10,685 nucleotides of DNA from an uncultured Corynebacterium sp. (GTDB taxonomy: Bacteria; Actinomycetota; Actinomycetes; Mycobacteriales; Mycobacteriaceae), in NCBI RefSeq assembly GCF_946221105.1, contig NZ_CAMICL010000061.1, positions 1 through 10,685 on the forward strand, given 5' to 3'. Shown here one piece after another: positions 5,707 to 10,685 of the stretch (position 1 is the first letter of the stretch; every line of letters begins with the position of its first letter). The notes under the pieces are model-generated. The model was not told where the DNA came from, searched no databases, and saw only the letters and a list, made by a program, of their open reading frames with translations. Position numbers and translations under genes: made by a program.

Positions 5707-6801
5707 CTACTGCACCGGAGCCTGTGCTGGGGCTTGTGCCGGGTCCTGCACACCTGCTGCGGGGTCCTGCGCAGCGCCGGCGGTGGGCGCTGGGGCAGCC
5801 GGGGTCTGCTGGTCCCTCAAGGGGCGGCGCTGGGGTCGTTCGGGGGGCGGAGCATCGTCGATAAGCAACTGCTGGCGGCCCTGCGTCGCGGACCCGGTGA
5901 GGTTGGCAAAGCCGCCCTCCGGCCGCGAGAACATCAGCGCGCAGTTGACGCTGTGGGAGCCGCCCTCCCAGGCGGCCGGGGACTGCGTGGTCCAGAACGG
6001 GCGCAGCGCGATCTGGTAGAGGTTCTCCTCGCTGCCCATGTAATCCTGCGCGGCCTGGGTGCACACGTCCTGGAGGTGCTTGTCCTGCTCCTCCACGGCC
6101 GGGGTATGGTCCGGGAAAACCTCCTCCAGCGAGACCTGGCTGGTGATCTCCAGTTGGTGCGGGTCCGCGCACTTGACCGCGGTGAGGGTGTTGGACGCGT
6201 CGATGGCCACGCACTGGCCCGCCTCGAACACGCGGGCCTGGTCCTGGTCTGCCACCCGCCCCGAGGTCAGGATCGGCTCGCCGGCGCGGTTGGTCTCCTG
6301 CAGCCCGCACAGCATCGTGCGGTCGCCGCGGGCCCACGCGTCCGCCGGCGGCAGGATCGGGGCGATGGAGTAGCGGCCGTTCGGGTCGTACTTGCCGCCC
6401 AAGTACCGGAAGGTGCCGGCGCCGCACAGCTCCTCGCGCAGCTGGGCCTGGCGCGTCGGGTTCGGCATCGGCGCCTCCGGGCCGAACTCGGAGGTGGGGT
6501 AGGTGGCCAGGTTCTGGCGCAGGGACACCTCGAAGCGGTGCTCGCCCTCGCAATCCGCCTGCTCGAAGCCGGTGATCGTGCCGTCTTCGGCCACCTGCCA
6601 GGTCAGGCAGGCGCCAGCGTCGGCGGTGGTGAACGTCGTGGCCTGATCGGGCGAGACGGTGGAACTGGCGGTGGTGGAGGAGGCCTGGTCGCCGGTGTCA
6701 GTCTCCGAGGTGTCGGCGGCGAGCGTGTACGTGCCCGCGCCGACGGCACCCGCCAGTGCGGCGATGAGGAAGGAACGCAGCGCGCTCTGTTTCGAAGCCA
6801 T
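5707..6801 (-). CDS. Membrane-anchored septum formation family protein with duplicated Cys4 domain
   Basis: This 364-aa exported protein has a signal anchor at about 8-29 (FLIAALAGAVGAGTYTLAA), a Ser/Thr linker (30-60), two copies of the septum-formation domain (PF13845-like) and a Pro/Ala/Gln-rich tail (317-364). Each copy has four cysteines in equivalent positions: 65, 84, 126, 165 and 197, 211, 247, 287. The starts match (GACLTW and GQCVAI), as do the second cysteines (ADCEGEH and VKCADPH). The cysteines probably form disulfides outside the membrane. The family name comes from a proposed link to division-septum formation in actinobacteria; a biochemical activity is not known to me. It starts 9 bp after the upstream regulator stop. 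AATAAT 8 nt before its ATG could be an internal -10 box. It is followed after 3 bp by the metallopeptidase gene. Confidence 0.85.
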   Translation of the reverse strand: MASKQSALRSFLIAALAGAVGAGTYTLAADTSETDTGDQASSTTASSTVSPDQATTFTTADAGACLTWQVAEDGTITGFEQADCEGEHRFEVSLRQNLATYPTSEFGPEAPMPNPTRQAQLREELCGAGTFRYLGGKYDPNGRYSIAPILPPADAWARGDRTMLCGLQETNRAGEPILTSGRVADQDQARVFEAGQCVAIDASNTLTAVKCADPHQLEITSQVSLEEVFPDHTPAVEEQDKHLQDVCTQAAQDYMGSEENLYQIALRPFWTTQSPAAWEGGSHSVNCALMFSRPEGGFANLTGSATQGRQQLLIDDAPPPERPQRRPLRDQQTPAAPAPTAGAAQDPAAGVQDPAQAPAQAPVQ

Positions 6802-6810
6802 GGCGGCCCA

Positions 6811-7539
6811 TTATTCCACTTCTCGCGCTACCCGAGTAGTCAGCCGGTAGCGATCCGTGCGGTACACCGAGGAACAAAACTCTACGTTGTGCGTGCCTGA
6901 GCGGGCGAAACGCACGATGTGCAGCAGGGCTGTGTCGGGTTCGACGTCCAGCAGCGGGGCGTTGTCCGGGCCGGCCGTGACCGCGGTGACGGTCTGCTCC
7001 GCCTCCGTCACGCCCAGGCCGTAATGCTTGTCCAGCAGGGTGTACACGGAGTGGTAGACGTCGTTTTCCAGAAGGTCCGGCACCAGGGTGGCGTTGTACC
7101 AGGCGTCGTCCACGGCGTACGGTTCGCCGTCGCCAAGCCGCAGCCTGCGCAAACGGATGTGCGTGGCGGTGGGGGCGGTGCCGAAAAACTGCGCGACCTC
7201 CTCCGGCGGGGTGGTGCGCTCGCACAGCAAGATGCGTGACGACGCCTCCACGCGCTGCGCCCGCATCTCATCCGAGAAACTCGCCAGGTGCAGACGCGAC
7301 ACCAACGGCGCCGGGGCGACGAACGTGCCCTTGCCGCGCACGCGGCGCAGCCGGCCCGCCGCCACCAGATCCCCGATCGCGCGGCGCACCGTGATGCGGG
7401 AGACGCCGTACTCTTCCTCCAGCGCGCGCTCGCCCGGCAGCGGGTCGCCCGGGGAGAACTCCGCGGCAATGCGGGACTCCAGAAGCGAGCGGAGCTGCTC
7501 GTGCTTGGGCACAGGGCCGTCTGCGATCGGGAGGGTCAT
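6811..7539 (-). CDS. farR: GntR/HutC-family transcriptional regulator (FarR-like)
   Basis: This 242-aa regulator has an N-terminal winged helix-turn-helix (about 10-75) with PLPGERALEEEYGVSRITVR (33-52) as recognition region and RVRGKGTFVA (66-75) as the wing. A C-terminal UTRA effector-binding domain (about 95-238) contains RLRRLRLGDGEPYAVDDAWY. This is the HutC subfamily, whose UTRA domains bind small metabolites. The divergent position next to serS matches C. glutamicum FarR (cg3202), reported to act on amino-acid metabolism genes; the symbol relies on recalled synteny and is tentative. The start ATG 7539 lacks a Shine-Dalgarno but has TATGGT 6 nt upstream, and a near-palindrome (7559-7568) lies just upstream of that box as a possible autoregulatory operator. 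It heads a minus-strand run with the septum-formation and metallopeptidase genes (gaps 9 and 3 bp). Confidence 0.88.
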   Translation of the reverse strand: MTLPIADGPVPKHEQLRSLLESRIAAEFSPGDPLPGERALEEEYGVSRITVRRAIGDLVAAGRLRRVRGKGTFVAPAPLVSRLHLASFSDEMRAQRVEASSRILLCERTTPPEEVAQFFGTAPTATHIRLRRLRLGDGEPYAVDDAWYNATLVPDLLENDVYHSVYTLLDKHYGLGVTEAEQTVTAVTAGPDNAPLLDVEPDTALLHIVRFARSGTHNVEFCSSVYRTDRYRLTTRVAREVE

Positions 7540-7545
7540 ACGCCC

Positions 7546-7551
7546 ACCATA
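7546..7551 (-). promoter_or_regulatory. Candidate -10 box for leaderless GntR regulator gene
   Basis: On the minus strand TATGGT fits TANNNT and ends exactly 6 nt before the ATG at 7539. No Shine-Dalgarno precedes the ATG. The expected -35 position (about 7569-7574) does not show a clear TTGACA-like hexamer. Confidence 0.45.
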
Positions 7552-7558
7552 GCGTACT

Positions 7559-7568
7559 GGTTATGACC
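7559..7568. promoter_or_regulatory. Near-palindrome, candidate GntR/HutC operator
   Basis: GGTTATGACC is a 10-bp near-perfect palindrome (GGTYATRACC; only one symmetric pair mismatched) placed between the presumed -10 and -35 of the divergent regulator gene. HutC-type operators are short palindromes of the GT...AC kind, so the sequence and position suit autorepression. The centre is AT rather than the TA of the usual GTNTANAC pattern, so the match is incomplete. Confidence 0.3.
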
Positions 7569-7591
7569 GGACGTCGTTGTGCCGTTGCTGC

Positions 7592-7620
7592 GTCGGTTTC
7601 AGGGTCGGTTGCAGGGTCGG
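7592..7620 (+). repeat. 12-bp phased tandem repeat upstream of serS
   Basis: GTCGG recurs at 7592, 7604 and 7616, exactly 12 bp apart. The first two units are GTCGGTTTCAGG and GTCGGTTGCAGG, differing at one base; the third is partial. The array lies immediately upstream of the candidate serS -10 box and covers its -35 region. Confidence 0.65.
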
Positions 7621-7629
7621 GGGACAAGG

Positions 7630-7635
7630 TAAGGT
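7630..7635 (+). promoter_or_regulatory. Candidate -10 box for leaderless serS
   Basis: TAAGGT fits TANNNT and ends 8 nt before the GTG start at 7644. TTGCAG at 7609-7614, inside the 12-bp repeat, resembles a -35 hexamer but leaves a short 15-bp spacer. No Shine-Dalgarno is present within the usual distance of the GTG. Confidence 0.45.
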
Positions 7636-7643
7636 GAACAACC

Positions 7644-8897
7644 GTGATTGATCTGAAGCGTGTGCGTGAAAACCCCGAGGCCGTCCGCGAGTCCCAAAAG
7701 GCCCGCGGCGAAGACCCTGCGCTTGTGGACGAGCTGCTGGCCGCCGACGAAGCCCGCCGCTCCGCCATCCAGAAGGCGGACGAGCTGCGCTCCGAGCAGA
7801 AGGCGTTTGGCAAGAAGATTGGCCAGGCCGCCCCCGAGGACCGCCCGGCGCTGCTGGAAGGCTCCAACGAGCTCAAGGCCCGCGTGAAGGAGGCCGAAGC
7901 GGAGGAGGCCGCCGCGCAGGAGAAGCTGGAGAAGCTGCAGTACTCCATCGCCAACATCATCGAGGGCGCCCCGGCCGGCGGCGAGGAGGACTTCGTCGTT
8001 ATCGAGCACGTCGGCGAAGTGCCCGAGTTCGACTTCGAGGTCAAAGACCACCTGGACCTGGCGGAGCCGCTGGGGATTATCGACATGAAGCGCGGCACCA
8101 AGGTCGGCGGCGCGCGCTTCTACTACCTGGCTGGCGACGGCGCCTGGCTGCAGCTGGGCATGCTCATGCTCGCCGCGCAGAAGGCGCGCGAGGCCGGGTT
8201 CAAGCTCATGGTTCCGCCGGTGCTGGTACGCCCGGACGTCATGCAGGGCACCGGCTTCTTGGACGAGCACGACGAGGAGATCTACTACCTCGAGCGCGAC
8301 GACATGTATCTGGTGGGCACCTCCGAGGTGGCGCTCGCCGGCCTGCACCAGGACGAGATCATCGACCTGTCCGACGGCCCGCTGCTCTACGCCGGCTGGT
8401 CCTCCTGCTTCCGCCGCGAGGCCGGCTCCTACGGCAAGGACACCAAGGGCATCCTGCGCGTCCACCAGTTCGACAAGCTGGAAATGTTCGCCTACTGCAA
8501 GCCCGAGGACGCCGAGGAGATGCACCAGAAACTGCTCGGCCTGGAGCGCGAGATGCTCGGCGCCGTGGAGGTGCCCTACCGCATCATCGACGTTGCGGCC
8601 GGCGACCTCGGATCTTCCGCCGCCCGCAAGTTCGACACGGAGGCGTGGGTGCCGTCGCAAGGCACGTACCGCGAGCTGACCTCCACCTCCAACTGCACCA
8701 CCTTCCAGGCCCGCCGCCTGCACACCCGCTACCGCGACGCCGACGGCAAGACACAGACCGCCGCCACCCTCAACGGCACCCTGGCCACCACCCGCTGGCT
8801 GGTGGCGATCCTGGAGAACAACCAGCAGGCCGACGGCTCCGTGCGCGTGCCCGAGGCGCTGCGCCCGTGGGTGGGTAAGGAAGTGCTCACGCCGTAA
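7644..8897 (+). CDS. serS: Serine--tRNA ligase
   Basis: SerRS charges tRNA-Ser (and tRNA-Sec where present) with serine in the cytoplasm. This 417-aa protein has the usual bacterial length. The N-terminal 1-105 forms the long antiparallel coiled coil, rich in Ala, Glu and Lys, that grips the variable arm of the tRNA. The class II catalytic core follows, with motif 1 around 185-204 (GFKLMVPPVLVRPDVM), TSEVAL (226-231), motif 2 FRREAGSYGKDTKG (256-269) and motif 3 LNGTLATTRWLVAILENNQ (376-394) with catalytic Arg384. STSNCTTFQARR (347-358) is the conserved serine/tRNA site region. The start is GTG 7644, giving the canonical MIDLK N-terminus; there is no Shine-Dalgarno, and a -10-like TAAGGT is 8 nt upstream. 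The stop overlaps the next start (TAATG), indicating an operon with the acyltransferase gene. Confidence 0.98.
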   Translation: MIDLKRVRENPEAVRESQKARGEDPALVDELLAADEARRSAIQKADELRSEQKAFGKKIGQAAPEDRPALLEGSNELKARVKEAEAEEAAAQEKLEKLQYSIANIIEGAPAGGEEDFVVIEHVGEVPEFDFEVKDHLDLAEPLGIIDMKRGTKVGGARFYYLAGDGAWLQLGMLMLAAQKAREAGFKLMVPPVLVRPDVMQGTGFLDEHDEEIYYLERDDMYLVGTSEVALAGLHQDEIIDLSDGPLLYAGWSSCFRREAGSYGKDTKGILRVHQFDKLEMFAYCKPEDAEEMHQKLLGLEREMLGAVEVPYRIIDVAAGDLGSSAARKFDTEAWVPSQGTYRELTSTSNCTTFQARRLHTRYRDADGKTQTAATLNGTLATTRWLVAILENNQQADGSVRVPEALRPWVGKEVLTP

Positions 8898-9727
8898 TGG
8901 ATACGCGCCGGTACCGCGGCTTCACCGTCCCGCGGCTCTACGAAGGCATCGCCGCCAACCGCGACGAAGCAGTGGAGAAGTTCTACCAGGGCCTCGTCGG
9001 ATTTGCCCGCCGCCTCATGCGCGCGGCGAACATCGAGGTCACGGTCATCGGCGCCGAAAACATCCCGGCGGAAAGCGGCGCGATGCTCGCCGGCAACCAC
9101 ACCGGCTACGCCGACTTCATCCTGCTGGGCACCGGGCCCTACCTGCACGGCGAGCGGCTCGTGCGGTTCATGGCCAAAAAATCCGTCTTCGACGTGCCCG
9201 TGCTGGGCGGACTGCTCAAGCTGATGAAGCACGTGCCGGTGGACCGCGCCCGCGGCGGCGCCTCCATCGCGCCGGCGGTGGAGATGCTGCGCGAAGGCAA
9301 CCTCGTTGGTATCTTCCCCGAGGCCACCATCTCGCGGTCGTTTGAGCTGGCAAACTTCAAAACCGGCGCCGCCCGCATCGCCCACCAGGCCGGGGTACCG
9401 CTCGTGCCCTGCGTGATCTGGGGATCGCAGCGCATCTGGACCAAAGACCTGCCGAAGCGCTTCCGCAACGTGCCCGTCATCGTGCGCTACGGCGAGCCCG
9501 TCCACCTCACCGGCAACGCCGAGGCCGACACCGCCGAGCTGAAGCGCCAGATGCAGTCCCTACTTGACGCCTCACGGTCCGAATACGCCTCCCTCTACAC
9601 CGACGGCGCGGGCGAGGCATGGATGCCGGTGGCGCTCGGCGGCACCGCGCCCACGCCGGAGGAGGCTGAGGGGCTCTACGCGAAGGAACGCGCTGAGCGC
9701 GAAGCGAAGAAGCAGCGTAGGAAGTGA
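8897..9727 (+). CDS. PlsC-like lysophospholipid acyltransferase family protein
   Basis: This 276-aa protein belongs to the 1-acyl-sn-glycerol-3-phosphate acyltransferase superfamily, which transfers acyl chains to lysophospholipids or related acceptors at the inner membrane face. Motif I is NHTGYAD (67-73; the H-x4-D catalytic pair is His68/Asp73), motif II lies around VPVDRARGG (113-121), motif III is FPEATISRSF (140-149) and motif IV is VPLVPCVIWG (167-176). Motif III differs from the classical FPEGTRS by Ala and Ile for Gly and Arg, a form I recall from actinobacterial relatives. The acceptor therefore cannot be assumed to be lysophosphatidate, and an acyl-glycolipid role is possible. The C-terminus (255-276) is a charged Lys/Arg/Glu helix. 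The ATG overlaps the serS stop by 1 nt, with AAGGAAG 13 nt upstream. The HAD gene follows after 4 bp. Confidence 0.9.
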   Translation: MDTRRYRGFTVPRLYEGIAANRDEAVEKFYQGLVGFARRLMRAANIEVTVIGAENIPAESGAMLAGNHTGYADFILLGTGPYLHGERLVRFMAKKSVFDVPVLGGLLKLMKHVPVDRARGGASIAPAVEMLREGNLVGIFPEATISRSFELANFKTGAARIAHQAGVPLVPCVIWGSQRIWTKDLPKRFRNVPVIVRYGEPVHLTGNAEADTAELKRQMQSLLDASRSEYASLYTDGAGEAWMPVALGGTAPTPEEAEGLYAKERAEREAKKQRRK

Positions 9728-9731
9728 CAAC

Positions 9732-10556
9732 ATGAACGCCGCCCCGCGCCTGATCATCTCCGACATCGACGGCACCTTCATCACCTCCGCCGGACGAGTC
9801 ACCGACCGGTTGCGCACAGTGATCGTGCGCGCCGTCGAATCCGGCGCGCACTTCGGCCTGGCTACGGGCCGTCCGCACCGCTGGCTCATTCCCGTGCTGG
9901 AGCAGCTGCCGATCGCGCCGGTGTGCGTGTGCGCCAACGGCGCCGTGGTTTACGACCCCGCTTCGGACCGGGTGCTGCACGCCTACGAACTCGCACCGGC
10001 CGCGATGGCCGAGGTCGTCGAGGTAGCGGAGCGCGTCCTCGACGGTGTGCCGCACGGTTACGGCGTGGAACGCGTCGGCTCGTCCGCGCTCGACCCGGAA
10101 GAAGAGTGCTTCATCATCACCCCCGAGTACAACCGGGACGCCTGGGACAGCCAATTCGGCGTCACTGACACCCAAACGCTGATCAGCCAACCCGCCGCGA
10201 AACTGCTGGTGCGTTGCTCATCCATGACCTCGGCGCAGATGTTCGAGCTCATCGCCCCCGAGGTGGACCCGGAGCTCGCTCACGTGACCTACTCCATGGA
10301 CGAGGGCCTGATCGAAGTGTCCTGCCCCGGCGTGGACAAGGCCGCCGGCGCGCGCTACCTGGCCGAGCGCTACGGCGTCACCGCCGCCGACGCCATCGCA
10401 TTCGGCGACATGCCCAACGACCTCGAGCTTCTGCGCTGGGCCGGCCGCGGGGTGGCCATGGCCAACGCCGCGCCCATGCTTCACGACGCAGCCGACCACG
10501 TCACCGCCACCAACGACGAAAACGGCGTAGCGCAAGTGCTCGAGCGCTGGTTCTAG
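9732..10556 (+). CDS. Cof-type HAD-superfamily (IIB) phosphatase
   Basis: This 274-aa cytoplasmic haloacid-dehalogenase-type phosphatase has motif I SDIDGTFI (10-17) with nucleophile Asp11 and acid/base Asp13, motif II LATGR (44-48) with Thr45-Gly47 binding phosphate, motif III Lys203 in GVDKAAG, and motif IV FGDMPNDLELL (224-234) binding Mg2+. The C2-type cap lies between about 85 and 195. Cof-type enzymes usually dephosphorylate sugar phosphates, flavin precursors or pyridoxal phosphate; the substrate is not predictable here. The start ATG 9732 has AGGAAG (9719-9724) 7 nt upstream, a clear ribosome site, unlike many neighbours. An in-frame ATG at 9564 would lie within the acyltransferase gene and is rejected. 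It is the third gene of the serS operon; its 3' end appears to overlap a minus-strand reading frame. Confidence 0.93.
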   Translation: MNAAPRLIISDIDGTFITSAGRVTDRLRTVIVRAVESGAHFGLATGRPHRWLIPVLEQLPIAPVCVCANGAVVYDPASDRVLHAYELAPAAMAEVVEVAERVLDGVPHGYGVERVGSSALDPEEECFIITPEYNRDAWDSQFGVTDTQTLISQPAAKLLVRCSSMTSAQMFELIAPEVDPELAHVTYSMDEGLIEVSCPGVDKAAGARYLAERYGVTAADAIAFGDMPNDLELLRWAGRGVAMANAAPMLHDAADHVTATNDENGVAQVLERWF

Positions 10557-10683
10557 CTCGCCTTTTTGCTAGCTCGGCCAGCCAGACCCGGTAGGGAGTG
10601 TCCAGCCGGTTCGCCAGCTGGTGCACACCCGGGCGCTGGTCAATGGCGTTCTGGATCTGCGCGATGAACTCCCCGGTGCCCGC
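10501..10683 (-). CDS. C-terminal end of unrecognised minus-strand protein (partial at window edge)
   Basis: A minus-strand frame open to the window edge encodes 60 residues before a TGA at 10501. The first part (FIAQIQNAIDQRPGVHQLAN and RLDTPYRVWLAELAKRR) looks like genuine helical protein. G or C fills about 34 of 37 codon third positions between 10683 and 10573, as in neighbouring genes, and no plus-strand gene explains this stretch. After the GAG codon at about 10575 codon use becomes untypical (CTA, GCA, AAA, AGG) and the tail is Arg-rich. The last ~18 codons run antisense through the end of the HAD gene, a 56-bp convergent overlap. This is either a real overlap or a C-terminus altered by loss of its normal stop. 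The family is not recognised. Confidence 0.5.
   Translation of the reverse strand, partial: AGTGEFIAQIQNAIDQRPGVHQLANRLDTPYRVWLAELAKRRARTSARALALRRFRRWWR
10553..10572. repeat. CTAGC-N10-GCTAG repeat at the HAD stop codon
   Basis: CTAGC (10553-10557) and GCTAG (10568-10572) form a 5-bp inverted repeat around a 10-nt loop ending in TTTTT. The direct repeat CTAGCTCG occurs at 10553-10560 and 10569-10576. The HAD TAG stop lies in the first arm. The design parallels the repeat at 5343-5363. The stem is too short for a confident terminator. Confidence 0.4.
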
Positions 10684-10685
10684 CC

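Noticed and set aside
5374..6900. 508-codon plus-strand open frame
   Set aside because: It runs antisense across the metallopeptidase, the septum-formation gene and the end of the regulator. Its product is Val/Arg/Gly-rich low-complexity with no motif, as expected for a mirror frame in high-G+C DNA.
7540..7643. Possible T-box or other riboswitch before serS
   Set aside because: Only 104 bp separate divergent genes, the serS -10 box leaves essentially no leader, and no T-box core or antiterminator was seen.
7599..8723. 374-codon minus-strand open frame
   Set aside because: It is antisense to serS, whose class II motifs are complete. The mirror product has no recognisable domain.
9564..9731. 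Upstream ATG extension of the HAD gene
   Set aside because: It lies inside the acyltransferase gene in another frame. ATG 9732 directly precedes HAD motif I and has AGGAAG 7 nt upstream.
1..10685. CRISPR array, insertion sequence, prophage or tRNA
   Set aside because: No spaced direct-repeat array, transposase motif, terminal inverted repeats or cloverleaf was found. Composition is uniform and the gene content is housekeeping.

Overview
This window looks like chromosomal DNA from a high-G+C actinobacterium, most likely a Corynebacterium or close relative. The gene set and order support this: lcpB-type LCP protein, pheA, a septum-formation-domain protein, a HutC-type GntR regulator divergent from serS, then a PlsC-like acyltransferase and a HAD hydrolase. 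This resembles the pheA/farR/serS region of C. glutamicum as I remember it. Several genes also lack a Shine-Dalgarno sequence and carry a TANNNT box 6-8 nt before the start codon, the geometry of leaderless transcription common in this group. No species can be named. I found no tRNA, rRNA, IS element, prophage gene or CRISPR array, and no gene-free stretch over 300 bp.

Layout. 1-79 is the extreme C-terminus of a plus-strand multicopper oxidase. A 157-bp convergent gap with an imperfect hairpin follows. The minus-strand pair at 2271-237 encodes a CPBP-family membrane protein and then an LCP cell-wall ligase (lcpB-like). Only 17 bp away, on the plus strand, a four-gene run begins: a DUF2891 protein, an unrecognised 296-aa protein, prephenate dehydratase (pheA) and an unrecognised 138-aa protein. 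The last three are tightly coupled (ATGA overlap, then a 2-bp gap). The proteins on either side of pheA look like distant relatives of each other.

This run converges 9 bp from a minus-strand trio at 7539-5356: a GntR/HutC regulator (farR-like), a membrane-anchored septum-formation-domain protein with a duplicated four-cysteine domain, and a small zincin-type metallopeptidase. Divergent from the regulator, on the plus strand, come serS, a PlsC-family acyltransferase (1-bp overlap) and a Cof-type HAD phosphatase. The last ~185 bp hold the C-terminal end of an unrecognised minus-strand gene that appears to overlap the HAD gene antisense.

Together the genes are mostly housekeeping: cell-wall assembly (lcpB, septum-formation protein), phenylalanine synthesis (pheA), translation (serS) and lipid acylation. 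I see no clear new defence or mobile system. The points most worth a second look are the paired uncharacterised proteins around pheA, the overlapping divergent promoters in a 17-bp gap, the 12-bp phased repeat before serS, and the CTAG-type repeat at two convergent gene ends.
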